Assembly (NCBI GenBank): GCA_002682825.1
Contig: NOKP01000027.1
Coordinates: 1-64,000, forward strand
From: Neonectria sp. B-13
Taxonomy: Eukaryota; Ascomycota; Sordariomycetes; Hypocreales; Nectriaceae
DNA: 64,000 bases
Direction: 5' to 3'
The translations under genes were made by a program, and so were the position numbers. Positions 1 to 12,160 of the stretch are shown here, in pieces. How positions within the stretch are numbered: position 1 is the first letter of the stretch; each line of letters starts with the position of its first letter. The notes beneath the pieces were generated by a model that searched no databases, had not been told where the DNA came from, and was given only the letters and a program-made list of their open reading frames with translations.

Positions 1-1748
1 GGCTCCCCTCTGCTGTCCACCTACTTGTCGATAGGTATGGCGCCAGCGGGTTTTGGTGTATTAGGCAAATACTTACTTGGGATTCATTAGACATGGGTCC
101 GATCAGCCACTCCATCGCTACCGGTATGCAACACTCACCATCTACCCTCCACCTGGACGACATGCAGGATTGATAGGCGCCCGAGCGCGGTGATATCAGC
201 CTCTAACCCAGCCAACGAGGGGGGCTAGCGATTGGCAAACCCTCTATCGCAGACCGCCTCGAGTCCCATGATTGCAACGCTTTACCTGCAACCCGGCCTC
301 TACGTGGCGTGATACCTGCCATGCAAGCACCTGGCACAGTAGATGTCTTCCAAACAGGTGAGGAACGTGACAAAACGCGTTCCAACGTGACCAGTGCATT
401 TAGTTTGGTTCTTTTGACGCCCACCAACAATGAATGCCCTTGGGTCCGTGTCTTGCGCCCTCGCTTCTGCTCCCCCATCCGGGACACCTTAGCAGCACTC
501 GACGGGAAATCCCCCCGACCGAGACATGACCTGACCCCTGTCGACCGTGCCGCACTGGTGCAATGGCGTACCAGACTGTCGGGTCCGGTATTGTGGGGCC
601 TGCGAAATTACGGTGCCGGCGGCAGATGGGGCAGATTCAGACGGGTTCATCAATGAAGGGGCTGAGGGGCAACCTTTCTTTTTTCTTCAAGACTGACATG
701 TCTCATTCGGTGACGTGTTCCAGAAACGATGTGAATACGATTCCATGCGCATCCGGAAGGGTACAGAATCTGCTGTCGTACCGGTATGTGAGGCGGAACT
801 CACTTTCAGCATGGGAACTGCCGCATCACATATTGTCCCAATCAGCGATGCGAAGCCCACGGACCATGGTGCGAGTGGGTTGACGAGGGGGCCAGGCTAC
901 GCTACGCTACTTGCGATTTGCGAGGGGACGACGGAGGAGACAACGGAGGCAACGCCGCGCCGCAGACACCTGTCTAGTAGCGCAGGGATTCCATGCTGAT
1001 CCTGCTGGGATGCGTCAACTCGAGCCAACAAGCCCAACACTCTGCAGATTCCCAGCCCCCGGGTCGTCCCTAGGTCGCATCCGTTTCTGCTTCCCAGGCC
1101 CAAAAGCGACGGACCAACAGCGTCTCACTAGTCTGCACCAAGTTTCGCCGGCCCACCGCTGCCTCAAGTAAGGGAAGGGCAAAACACGACAGGCGGGTGG
1201 CCGGGGAGGGAGAAAAACAATAACAACGATGCTATTGACCGGCCCGGGATAGGTACTGAGGTGAGCCGGTGTCGGTGACGCTGCTGTCTTGGGTAACTTC
1301 TCGTCTATTGGTTTGCGGGTGCGGTGAAGAAGCTGACCTTGCGAAACCAACTACATGGCCCCGTCACCCCACGACACGAATGAGTTCCTACCATACTGGA
1401 AACGACTACGCATGCATCGCTAGGTGTCAAATATCAGAATTCGGTCGGGTGTCAAGTGGCATGAGCTCGCAGCAGTGACGAGTCCTTTTTTTTTTTCCTC
1501 CCTAGTTTCTTACACTATGCAGACGTGGCGATGAAAATACGCCCTCGATGTGAAAAAAGGTCCCTCCCGTGAAACCCTGAAGTGATTCAGTCTGTTGGCC
1601 AGTTCATGCGACGCCTGTGGCCCTCCTTTGTGTGAGACACGGGCGGCAGACCAGCCCACGCAATCCTTCCGCACCTGCATCTCCCTTGGGGGTCTCGTAT
1701 CGTTGGCCCCCGCCCGCATCAGGACACGCTCTAGAATCAAAACAGTCC
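1..1748. other. Gene-free left edge
   Basis: I see no supported gene here. Open frames of 60-115 codons occur on both strands but overlap one another, lack recognisable motifs and do not join through convincing splice sites. The right end must hold the 3' untranslated region of TOA1, which is read leftward from 3681 and stops at 1749. A short T-rich run lies near 1488-1497. Confidence 0.6.
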
Positions 1749-2332
1749 TTACCACTCGTACTCGCCGGTGGCCTTGTGAAAGACATACTCCTTGCCGTTG
1801 ACGGTCAAAACACCATCCTTGAGAGTGCACTTCCTGAAATGGCTGTTAGTAAACAAACTTGTCTCGCACATAGAGATAGGGGGTGAAGTACCACTTGTTC
1901 TTGACGCGTTGAACCTTGTCGTACATGCAGAGCATGATGTGGCCTAGGCCCTCGTCGTCCACCTCATCATCGTCTCTGTCGTCATCGGGGTCGTCGAGAT
2001 CCGAGTTAATGGCGTCCTCGTCTTCCTCCTCGTCCCCTCCATCATAGGCAGCGGCCTGCTTGCCCTTGGACTCGGAACGCGACTTGGCCGCCGTGGCGTG
2101 TCGAGTCGCTTCCTTCAGAGGCAACATCAAACCGCCGCCTTCCATGCTCTTGGCCCTCGCAGCAATCTGCTCGTGCAGCATCCGGTCAATCTCGACCCGG
2201 CCCAGCTCATGGAGATTACCGGAAGCACCTCGCTCCATGAGAACGCCCTCAAATTCATCTTCGTCATCTTCTTCATCACCGGCTCCATCCGTCTGGCCAT
2301 TGCCAATATGCGGTTGCCCGTTTGCTGCTCGA

Positions 2333-2373
<41 letters not shown>

Positions 2374-3681
2374 TTGTTGTTGCTGTTGCTGCTGCTGGGC
2401 AATCTGTTGGCGGTACTGCAGCTGTTGCTGCTGGGTCATGGCCTGCTGGCCCTGCTGTGGCTGTGAGAGCTGGGGTTGTTGCTGAGCCTGAACTTGATGC
2501 TGGGGCTGTTGTTGCTGATGAAGAGCGTTGATCGAGCTCGCGGCACGTTGTCCGTATTGAGCCTGGAGTTGCTGGGCAGCTCGCTGGGCAGCGACATTCT
2601 TGTTGTCCATGGCATTGTAGCCCTGGTACGGTGGTGGCATAGAGCCGTTCCCTAGGCCGGCCTCTTGTTTGATACCCGGTTCATTCTTTACGTAGCTACC
2701 ATCTGGCTTCATGCCGTTCTGGCCCTGAGGTGCTTGTTGGCCAACACCTGGCAGAGACAGCCCTTGGGGAACATTGTGCTGTGGGGAGAATTGAGGCTGG
2801 GCGTGCGCAGGCGGTGCTGACACGGGGGGAGGTGCAGGTTGTGCTGGAGGAGGGGGATCAGGCTTGGGATCCCAAGGAAACTTGGCCACATCCAACTGGG
2901 TCAGCTTCCGCTGCCATCCCTATTTGTACAACCATGTCAGTCCAGCTATTCAGTGAGCACGGCTGGGCCGCGGGAGGAGATGTCAAGTGAGTCATTGTGT
3001 AGAGCAGAGCAGAGCAGAGGTGAGTTGAATGACAGGCGAAGCGGCAGATGAAATGGTAGATAGATGGGCAGATAGGCAACAGGCAGCAGGCAGCAGGCAG
3101 CCGGCAGGCAGGACAGGGCTAACAGGAGGCAGTGCTATGCAAGTGAAGTGGGTGCGTGATGCTGATGAGAAGACACGTGAAGGATGAAGAGGGGTGTGTC
3201 CAATCAAAGAGCGTCGCTGACGGCGTGGAGTCACCGCACGAGTCGCGGCAGGGGTTGGGGCTTAAAAGACCCAAATAGTGCTGTGTCGCCCCCTCTCGTA
3301 ACCCGCCGTCTCCCTCAGCGCGAGGCGCCTCAGCGGGACCTCGTCAGCGGAATGGCTCGACTTGAGTTCATCATCAACGATGCAATACCGACGGCTGAGG
3401 GCATCTTCGCCGTGGCCTGCAGGCGTCTCTGGGGAGGCGCAAGTGATGAAGGTAGGGATTTGAACGGGTTTCTCTCCGCCATGTTGGAACCGGGCGGTGC
3501 GCGAGATGGCAAGCCAAAGGGGGCAGAGACAAGGAAACTCGACCGAACCGGGTCCTCTTACCTGTCGCAGCTCCTCCAGCACTGACTCTTCGACACCACT
3601 CTCTTCGAAATCGACTCGCGAGCTGTTGACGACCTCGTCGATGATGGCCTGGTAGACGTTTCCGACAGCTTGGTTTGACAT
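1749..3681 (-). CDS. TOA1: Transcription initiation factor TFIIA large (alpha/beta) subunit
   Basis: General transcription factor subunit that stabilises TBP on the TATA box for RNA polymerase II; nuclear. Three exons on the minus strand: 3681-3562, 2919-1892, 1833-1749 (410 aa, in frame). Exon 1 starts MSNQAVGNVYQ and encodes the N-terminal helical domain ending LEELRQ; exon 2 resumes with GWQRKLTQLDVAKFPWDP, which is contiguous in this family. The middle is a long Gln/Pro-rich linker with a 21-residue polyQ tract, then an acidic Asp/Glu stretch. The end, KNKWKCTLKDGVLTVNGKEY and on to a terminal EYEW, is the beta-barrel that contacts TBP and Toa2. Intron 1 is 642 bp, far longer than other introns here; intron 2 is 58 bp with a TACTAAC branch site. 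Identity is certain from both conserved ends; only the absence of a microexon in the long intron is inferred. Confidence 0.95.
2335..2397 (-). repeat. Polyglutamine-coding tract in TOA1
   Basis: Twenty-one consecutive Gln codons, a mixture of CAG and CAA, in the linker between the two conserved TFIIA domains. Further short Q runs flank it. The mixed codons argue for selection on the peptide rather than a pure, recently expanded CAG microsatellite. Confidence 0.9.
3075..3117. repeat. Imperfect GGCAGCA tandem repeat in TOA1 intron 1
   Basis: About six imperfect copies of a GGCAGCA-like heptamer. A shorter AGAGC repeat lies just before it near 3000-3019. Both are inside the 642-bp first intron. 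Confidence 0.8.
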
Positions 3682-4965
3682 GATGCCGGTTACGTGCGTC
3701 GAATTCGCTGGTGGGGCGGTTCTCGTAGACGAAGGGCTTTGTTTGCTGTACCAATTTGCGGGTTGCCGACGTCGATTGTGCTTTGAAGCAAAGATTCCTT
3801 GGACCGCACACTTTCTCGAGACTCGGTTCGATGTTGCCGAGGTTTGTCGCGATCGTGGAGCAAAGGAGTTGGCGCTGGGTCGCGAGTGATGCGGAGAGGC
3901 GGACTCGAGGTGAGGATGGGCGACTCGGTGGGAAACCCCCGATGTAGGCACTTGGCGGCGGCTGCAAAGAACCCGCCTTAAAACACCAGGATGGGCAGCG
4001 GCAAGAAAAGAAGCGCTCCAGGCAATCAAATAAATACGTATGGTCTCTATTCGCAGACCGCTGATGGGGTTTTCGTCGAGCTCTCGCGCCGCACTGTCGA
4101 TCTAATCGTAGTCGTTGCAGTCGGTGCGCCTTGGTGATGTGCAGTGGGGAGAGTTGGTAGCCTGTGGTAGATTTCGACTTCTGGAACTGCGCGGGCACCA
4201 CCCAGCTGACTCAGCGCCCAGATTCCACCGCCTTCGGCAGAGGGCGGACAGAGAGGCAGACACCAACCACTTCACTACCGGGCACTGCTGAATCAGACGT
4301 GACCACCAAGTATTGTCGCTTTCAGTTTCTTCAGTGCGATGGAGATAATGGCATTTATCGTTCTTTGTCATACCTCTTTCGTCATTATAGTTCAGCTAAG
4401 CACCTAGGTATGCAAGTACGGGTAGTATGAGTCTTCAAAGTATCCCTTGACCATTGGGAACCTCTATCGCCTGTAGGTACTTCGAACTTTTAGTGCAATC
4501 GTCGTCGCGCTGGCCAATCACAGATGCGACGACAAACGCATCAATTACTACTCCATGATGCACCTTGGTAGCTAGAATTCTTAAACATCACCACCAACAC
4601 ACCGCTCAACACTTCATTGTCGTCAGTAGATACGGTGTATGACCTACTGATAAATTCTACAGGGTATTGTTGGTTACAATCACACGCATGCAAGGTATTC
4701 CCGAAATCAACGCGCCCGGCCTTTCAATTTCAAAAGCAATATTACTCCTACACCGCCGTCCATATTGTGGCTTTGCCCCAAGGATATCGCATCATAGCTC
4801 ATGACTATTTCCGTTTCGTTTCGTCCCTGCGTGGAGAAGCGCTTTCATACCACATGCAGAAGGGCAGGCAACCCCCCCAACTCCGTGCTCGAAAATACAC
4901 AACCTCGAGAGACCCAGATACCAGTGAAAGGATTCTACCTACCGTGGTTCAGTGTGTACTGGTAT
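3682..4965. promoter_or_regulatory. TOA1 upstream region and CDC20 3' flank
   Basis: This 1.28-kb spacer holds the promoter and 5' leader of TOA1 (read leftward from 3681) and the 3' untranslated region of CDC20 (stop at 4966). One CCAAT box (possible HAP complex site) is at 4514-4518. No coding potential was recognised. Confidence 0.5.
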
Positions 4966-6814
4966 TTATCGGATAGTCATCTGCTTGACCATGTCGGCCT
5001 TGCCAGAGGCGCCGGAGGCACCAATGCCGGCAGAAGCGCCAGCCTTCTTCTCAAAAATCTTCCAGAACTTCAAGCTCTCGTCAGCAGCTAGGGCATTGTT
5101 AGCAAAGGGAGTCTTCAGTTATCGGCGAGGTGCAATTCTTACCAGCAGTAGCAAGCATCTGGCCATCGGGGCTCAGGCAGCTGTGGAGCACTCGGCTCTC
5201 GTGAGCAGGGATCTCCACGTTGCGAACGAGGGTAGGGTAGCTCCAGATGCTGAGAGAGTTGTCGGGGAAGCCGCTCGAGCTGACAATCTCGCGTTGGTGA
5301 GGGCTCCAGCGGAGAGAAGTAACCTGAGAGCCAGTGTCGATGCTGTTGACGCGTGCGCCCGAGGTGGAGTTCCAGAAGTGGATGTGGCGGTCGTAGGAAC
5401 CGCCGCCCGTGGCGAGGAGGTTCATGTTCCAGGGGCACCAGGCAAGGGCCTTGACGGCAGCCTTGTGGTTGGTCTTGGTGAACTTGGGGACGGAGAGAGA
5501 GCGAGCATCCCAGATGGAGACCAGGTTGTCATTGCCGCCAGTAGCAAGCTGGGCGCCGTCCGATCGCCACTCCAGGCCGCAGACCTCGGAGGTGTGGGAG
5601 ACGAGCTCGGCGACCTTGTGCTCGGCGATGCGGACATCGTGGTTGAAGACGAGACCGCTTCGGGCACCGGTGGAAAGGAGGTGCTTGTTCCAGCCCATGA
5701 CGCCAACACGGGTGTCATGGCCGAACATGCTGCGGATCTTCTGGGACTCAGCGACGTCCCAGATCTGGACCTCGCCAGTGCCGAGACCAACGCTAACGTA
5801 GGCACCGTCACCAGACCACTTGACGCTGCTAACGTAGGTGTCGGGAGACGTCTCGAGAAGGCAGCTGACGCCACCCTCGTCGGCAGACCAAACATAGACA
5901 TTACGCTCAAGACCAATGGCAACCTGGTTGCCGGAGCTCCAGTCCAGGAGGTTGAGGTAGTAGTCGTCAATCAGACCGGGGGCATCCAGGACGCGCTCAG
6001 GGGCAGTGGCAATGCGTCGTCGCAATTGGGCGGAGCTGGCGCCGACAGCCTTGAGGGGTCGGTTGTATTGCTGTCGCAGGTCAATGGGCTTGGAAGACTC
6101 GGGAGCAGCAGGCTTGAACTCGAGGATACGGGTGTTGAGGCTGACGCCGCAGGCATTGGCCAAGGAGTCCTGGTAAGCCACAGTGTTGGGGGAGGGACGA
6201 GAGTAGGTCTCGGGCTCATCGTCATCGTTGATGTTAAGGTTCTCAAGAGCAGCCATTGCCTCATCCGCAGCTGAAGACAGAACCGAAGAGCTCTCGGTGT
6301 TGGTGCTCTTAGCTCGCTGCCTGTCGGAAAGGTCAAGCTTGCCGGAGCCACCGTTGGCGATGGCGGAACTGGCACCCCGGTTGGGAATGAAGCGGTCACC
6401 AGCGTAGTTCACTGTTGTCTTGGCGGCCTTTTGTCGCAGAGCAGCCTTTTTGGGGGTCTTTGACTTTGCGGTGGTGGTGAGGGTGAAGTCGGAGACGCCG
6501 AGCTCAAGGGCCTTGCGGGGTGTCGAGACACCTCGAGCAATGTTGGACTTGGGCGATTCCCGATGCGAGGTAGTCGATCGGGCAAGGTGTGTCATGAGGT
6601 TTCCGCCATAGGCAGACTTGGTGGATGTCCGGTAGTCGTTGCTATTACACTGTCTCTCGGGGGTGAAGGGGGAGGAGTTGAGGTTGATGGGAATGGCGTT
6701 GTTTGATGACTGCCCACGAGGAGAGGGGGTCAGGGGCATCCGTCCGCCGGCGGTACGGGAGTTGAAAAGCCCCTTGTGGGACTTGATGGGAGTCGACACA
6801 GTAGCGGTGGCCAT
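4966..6814 (-). CDS. CDC20: APC/C activator Cdc20 (Slp1-type) WD40 protein
   Basis: Substrate-recruiting activator of the anaphase-promoting complex, target of the spindle checkpoint. Two exons: 6814-5143 and 5087-4966, 597 aa, with a 55-bp intron. The disordered N-terminus carries the C-box DRFIPNR (residues 140-146) that binds the APC/C. A KILR-like motif, TRILEFK, follows near residue 225, typical of Cdc20 rather than Cdh1. The PERVLDAPGLIDDYYLNLLDW entry to the seven-blade WD40 propeller is diagnostic of Cdc20/Fizzy. Propeller blades run to the end of exon 1, and exon 2 finishes the last blade (ADESLKFWKIF) and ends in the IR dipeptide tail that docks on the APC/C. Head-to-head with the kelch-BTB gene across 793 bp. 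Cdc20 is favoured over Cdh1 by the KILR motif and overall N-terminal layout. Confidence 0.93.
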
Positions 6815-7607
6815 TATGGAGGACTGTGGGATGATTCAAATGTGTGGTGTGGGCGTGTAAGTGAGATCAGCAGACGAGTGGTACTCGAATGTGGCCAACG
6901 GAGAATCGATTTCGATGGTATCGAACGAGCTCCAAGAGACTCTAGCTAAAGGTTCCTGGGTGTTAGTATTGCTGGATCGTGTCCAATATTCGATAAAATC
7001 GAGAGGCTTTCACGAAGAGCTGGCGAAGTCGGTGGGACGATCAGATGGCTACTGGGAGCGATAAGATCTAGCGGACTGGCAAGATATCTTGTGGAAAGAG
7101 ACTGAGAGTGTTCGGCAGCAAAGCACAAGGCTCTGAGAGAGCGCGGAGAGCAGAGGATGAGATGAGGAAGTGGGTTGAAGGTGTTGAGAGGAGAGAAGCA
7201 TTCAGGAAGAGGTGAGCTTCACGGTTCCTTTTTATTTACATTGCGCCCCGCCGACCGTCTGTCCGGGCAACCGCAAGGATGACGTCGGAGGGTCACAAAA
7301 ATCCGCTCCGGCATGGCAGGCTTGATTTCAGCCAATCATATCGGCGCACATGAACCACGCCACACCCTGCCTCAGGGGCCTTGCATAGCGCCACAGACAA
7401 GGCTTCTAAATTCTCCAGTTTCGGGCATGGAGCAGGGCCTTTGTATGCATCACCACATCCCTCACCGACGACACACGACCACCTCCGCAACGCCTCGAAC
7501 TTGTCACCACCGTCCCTTTGCTGGGCTATATTCGCCATCCGCTCGACGCGGCGCCTTCACACCTTGAGATGACCAGGTAGCAGCCGACAAGCCTCCGGAT
7601 CAGCGCC
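6815..7607. promoter_or_regulatory. Divergent promoter between CDC20 and the kelch-BTB gene
   Basis: 793 bp shared by two genes read away from each other. It contains a CRE/ATF-like TGACGTC at 7280-7286 and a CCAAT box at 7332-7336, about 270-330 bp before the kelch-BTB start codon. A T-rich TTTTTATTTA stretch near 7226 could serve CDC20. The sites are seen in sequence; their use is inferred. Confidence 0.45.
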
Positions 7608-10023
7608 ATGGCTCAACCTTCGACCCCTGGCCAAGCGCCGCAATCCATCTTCGGCGGGCCGACCCCTGTCGCTGGACCAACTCAGATGCCCGGCGTCGTC
7701 AATCAGCCCTCGTCCAGCCTGACTACACTGCAGCCAGCAGCAACGCCGCCCTCGGCCGAATCGGCCTCGTCCTCGTCAAACAACACCTACATTATGCCTA
7801 ACTCCCCCGCGAAGGGCCGCGCAGTTGCTGATGGATACCGCCCCAAGGTCACCCGCACGCTAGGTCAAAGACCCGCTTGTCTAGTCAACGCCTCGGTGAC
7901 GTACTGTGGAAACAACCAGATCTTTGCATTTGGTGGTTTTGATCAGTATACGGACGAAGTCTATAACCATGTGCTGAGGCTGGATCTTGTGAGTCACCAA
8001 TGGAGTCTCGTCGACAACTATGGAGATATCCCGGGTGTTAGAATGGGTGAGTGCTGATCTTTGATCCCGTGGTTGTTAGTGAAGTAGCTGACGGAGTGAG
8101 TACAGGACATACCGCAACGCTCTATCAGGGAAGCAAGCTTCTTGTCTTTGGCGGCGAGAACGAACATCGAACGTACCTATCCGACCTCATCGTCTTCGAC
8201 TTGAAGACAGCGCACTGGACCCAGCCCCAGGTGACTGGACCGATTCCCAAAGGCCGCGCCCGACATGCTGCAGTTTTGCACGAGGACAAGCTCTTCGTGA
8301 TAGGTGGCATCACGGGCCAGAACAACTATGTCCTGGATGATATCTGCTACTTAGATCTCAAAACATTCACCTGGTCCAAAGCATGGCGTTTCGTCGGCCG
8401 GTTCGACCACTCGGCAACCATCTGGGGCGACCGGGTGTGGGTGTTTGGAGGTCTGAGTGAGGACATGGATAAGATTGGTGATTTGTGGTGGTTGGACCTC
8501 AAAGGCAGTCCGCAGTTTGACTCGCGTCCGCAAATTGGTGTTTTCGATCGAACACCTGCCGGTAGCAGGGTAAGCGGCTCTCCTCGAGCACCTTACGCGA
8601 TGGCGCAAACACCTGTCGTTGGGGCATCTGGATATGCGGCCAATTCTCGGACGGCTCAAGTCAATCCGCCGTCTTTCCAGCTCAAATCTTACGCTCCTCT
8701 GGCGCCCGGATCCATTTCGTCACTGAAGTTCATGTCAGGACCGGCCATTCCAGCACAGGGGTCTGGAATTCACTATCACGCCTATTCGTCGGGGACTCTG
8801 CTCGACTTTGTGACACCCGCGCGCACGATCACCCCCCGGGAATGCTCGTTATCAGCTCTCGATCTGGGAACTCTCCGCTGGCAGAAATTGGCAGAAGGCC
8901 GTGAGATCTTCAGGTCCGGATATAGATGGCACTATTGCACCATGAATGAGGATGGCACAAAGGCTTGGTTGCTGGGTTGTCCGACTGACCTCGCGGCGAC
9001 GGACCTGGGTCCTAACGGATATGAAGAATATTTGAGGTGAGATTAGGCGACAGATGTCGTATGTATGTTTCGGAGAATGATGGCTAACTCTGTTGTCGCA
9101 GCGATATCATGGAAATTGATCTCCGAAGATATGGCTTCCTAGGCGACAACCTCACGTCAGAGCCTCGCGCCGAATCAAGACCGTCGGCAACCACCAGGAT
9201 AATCGATCAGCCCTCCAAGGGACTCGGGGCGGACCTCGCGAAGCTTTTTAACCAGCCCCCGGAGAGCGGTAGTGGTACCGACTTCATCATCACAGCTCTG
9301 GTCGGGGACTACGATTCAGACGAAGCGCTCAGCTCTGGGATGATTCGATCCGACGAAACGCCCCGAGACCAGAACTGGCTCTCGGCCGATACACCGACTT
9401 CACAGCCCATCCATGTTCACAAGCTGATTCTCCAAGCGCGCTGGCCGCACTTTGCCCGCCTTTATAACGCCCAGATGGCCGAATTCCACACCAAGAAGAT
9501 GCACATTCCGGAGCCATATACTGTGGTCAAGGCCTTCCTCTACTATCTATACACAGATAGCATCCACGGCACATCTGATGCGGACAGCGACGCAACAACT
9601 GGGCTCTCCGAGGTAGCGGGCCTGCTGGTCATGTCCAATATCTACAACATCCCCCACCTCCGGCTCCTCTGCGTCAACCGCCTGGCCAAGGAGCTCGACG
9701 TCGATCACGCTTGCGTCATCTGGTACTGCGCAGGCCTGGCCAACGAGGAATGGCTTCGCAAGCGATCTGCTGGCTTTTGCATGACGCACTGGGGCCGCAT
9801 CGTCCGCACACAGGGCTTCCTCCGCCTGCCGCGCTCCGCTCTCGTCGAGCTCTCGCAAGAAATCGACATGGAGGGTCGCGTCGTCGGCGGCGAAGAGCTC
9901 GAGTGGGGCAACATGGCCGGCCAAGGCATGGGCCACGGCGCCCGCAAGGAGAGCGTTAGCAGCAACCATACTCAGATGCTCGAGTCTGAGGCTGACGATG
10001 ATGACGGCATGGAAATCAACTGA
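7608..10023 (+). CDS. Kelch-repeat plus BTB/POZ protein, Ral2-like
   Basis: Three exons, 7608-8046, 8106-9036, 9102-10023, giving 763 aa; introns are 59 and 65 bp, the second with a GGCTAAC branch site. After a Ser/Pro-rich N-terminus come kelch repeats (FAFGGFDQYTDEVYNHVLRLD, LLVFGGENEHRTYLSDLIVF, LFVIGGITGQNNYVLDDICY, VWVFGGLSEDMDKIGDLWW), forming a beta-propeller over roughly residues 75-320. The C-terminal third holds a split BTB-like domain: IHVHKLILQARWPHFARLY, a PYTVVKAFLYYLYTDSI segment, and BACK-like helices. This N-kelch/C-BTB order matches S. pombe Ral2, an activator of Ras1, which is the best functional guess from memory; the kelch-BTB architecture itself is plain. The tail is acidic (EADDDDGME). 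An AATAAA directly overlaps the region just after the stop codon. Confidence 0.8.
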
Positions 10024-12160
10024 AATAAATCCTCTGGACATACATGTGCACGAAAACGATACCCGTAACAACCAAACCAGACCAAACCAAACCAAAACGG
10101 ACGGAACGGAATCGGTCCCCGGCCGGAACCTTAGGCCCATCCCAACCCAACCTGAGTTCGCTCCCAATCCCAAACCTTTATGAGATCTCGATCTACACGA
10201 TGTTACGCACTGCACCAGCACCCATTCGGCCTCTTTGTTTTCCCCTGTCTTTGCTTCTTTCCCTTTTTTCTCTAGTCTACCCTGTTTAGCATACGCGGTG
10301 TGAATCCTTGATTCTGACGAGTTTTGCCGGCTTGTCTTGTTTGTTGTTTGGTGTTCATTGGCTTCCCGGTCTGTGTCTTCTTTGCTATATTCCGTCCTCG
10401 CATTGCATGGCGTTGGCTGTTGCAACAATCCTCGTCCTCTTAGATAGATCCTTATCTGCCCATGAAATACACATTGTCTGCGATATGTTTAGCGTATCCG
10501 ACTGGGTAAATGAAGTTTGCTATCTTCCCTTACTGGCCGCTATAGATCCTCAACTGTGTCGTCATATGCGTTATTTGCTGCACGATAAGCCCATTTACTC
10601 TTAGCTTCCCTTAAGCCTTGTCGATCGTCGAAGCGAAGTGATGTCAAGCACGCGATACGTCACATCGCACATTGCATCGATGGATCGAGCGATCCATGTG
10701 ATCAACACCCTTCGTCTTCCGTTAGCCGTGGCAACGTGTCAAGTCCTGAGTCCCACCGTCGAATTGGTTCGAAAGGTGTGTACACATGAACCACAAGTGG
10801 CGCTTTGTATTTGGCCACAGCAATGCCTTGGCACCAACACGAGGGTATATATCACAATCACTCAGGACAACTTAGTCAGGCATTAAACATGGAAAAGGAA
10901 AGGGGGCGAGAGTAAAGCGCTGGCCCCTCCTATGTCTATGAATCAAATCAAAACTCTCAAAAGAAAGCCCGCGGCATAGAAGCCACGCTACCTAGTCTAT
11001 ATCATCATGGCTACGTCTTCTTTTTAGACAGACTCCTTACCGCCCCAATTTTTTTAATCCACGCCCCGGATGAGAAGTCGTCGGCAAGGGAGCGCCAAGA
11101 GCACAACCAGCCGATAACAGCAACAAAACAAACCAAAAACTCGACAGTGAAAACAACAAGAGAGCAGTAGCAGTAGCGAGCAAACAAAGACAAGGACCGA
11201 ACCAGGCAACAAGAGAGTAAAAACAAACCGCTGCAGTCTTTTTCGGGGGCAAACAAGAGGCTTTCCCAAGGTTCCATTCCATGTAAATGCCAAATTTTCT
11301 TCTCCAAACTTGTGGTCTCAACGTTCTCTCTCATCCACGTCGAATGAAACCAGTTCATTCCAAAACCCAAGCTTCCTTCTCTACCCAACCCAGCTCGGCT
11401 AGATAGCCTGCCAGACCCTAGTAGGATCATGGAGATTGTGTGAGCTACCATACCTAAAAGTAGTGGCAGAGAAAAAGTGTCCAGATATTCGGCTCTGTCC
11501 AAGAAACAGGGTGAACAAAAAAAGTCGGGGCCGACTGGGAAACCTGTCCCTAGTCTTGTCGACGTTTGTATTCCACGTCGGATTCACAGACTAGCGACAG
11601 TGTGGTGTAAACAAAGTCAACAAGGCCCGGTGTATTAGAATAGTCGAGGACGAACTCGGCAAGGTGTCCTGAGAGATACCATAGGCTGGCGGTGATAAGA
11701 ACAATGTACCGTTAGAACCGGCGCGAAAAAGGACGACAGCGGAACGCGTAAAAAACCAAAACTTTTCGGGTGTCGCAATCGCAAAAGGGAACAATCTCGT
11801 ATCTGTCGTCTGAAGAACCAGTGGAGGGAAATCCGGGCAAGAACCAGCCGATGCATAAACGCCGTTGCGAATGCCGTAAATTGATAAGGAAACCAAAGGA
11901 CCAAGGGGGTATTGACAAGAAAGGACGGAGCTGACACGGTGCAATCGGATCGGTCTCGCGATCCCGCACGAGTTGAGGCTGGGACTGGCGCTATGTTGAT
12001 CGAGTTGACGGTGGGTGGGGAGGTGACGTTTGGGTTCCACCCCTGCAACCTCAGACTTTTCGCTAATCCAGTTGGTGACGTCGCTGACCGGTTGTGTCTT
12101 CGGCAAGCGATTCCACTAGTGACTACCGTGTGGCTGTGGTGGACAGTAATCGTTCCGTTT
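10024..12160. other. Convergent spacer between kelch-BTB gene and SFP1
   Basis: Holds the 3' untranslated regions of two genes that run toward each other. The left part has low-complexity AACCAAACCAGACC repeats (10065-10105). Minus-strand open frames at 11011-12106 overlap each other in several frames and show no motif; they may be part of a long SFP1 3' UTR. No gene is supported. Confidence 0.5.

Noticed and set aside
4952..6274. 440-codon plus-strand open frame opposite CDC20
   Set aside because: It is the antisense of conserved WD40 exons. Its Val/Ala/Gly/Asp-rich composition is what GC-biased third positions yield on the reverse strand, and it has no motif.
9547..10428. 293-codon minus-strand open frame
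   Set aside because: Mostly antisense to the BTB-coding exon of the kelch-BTB gene; the remainder is low-complexity 3' UTR.
11011..12106. Minus-strand open frames between kelch-BTB and SFP1
   Set aside because: Several overlapping frames, Leu/Phe/Ser/Cys-rich and motif-free. More likely 3' UTR than genes.
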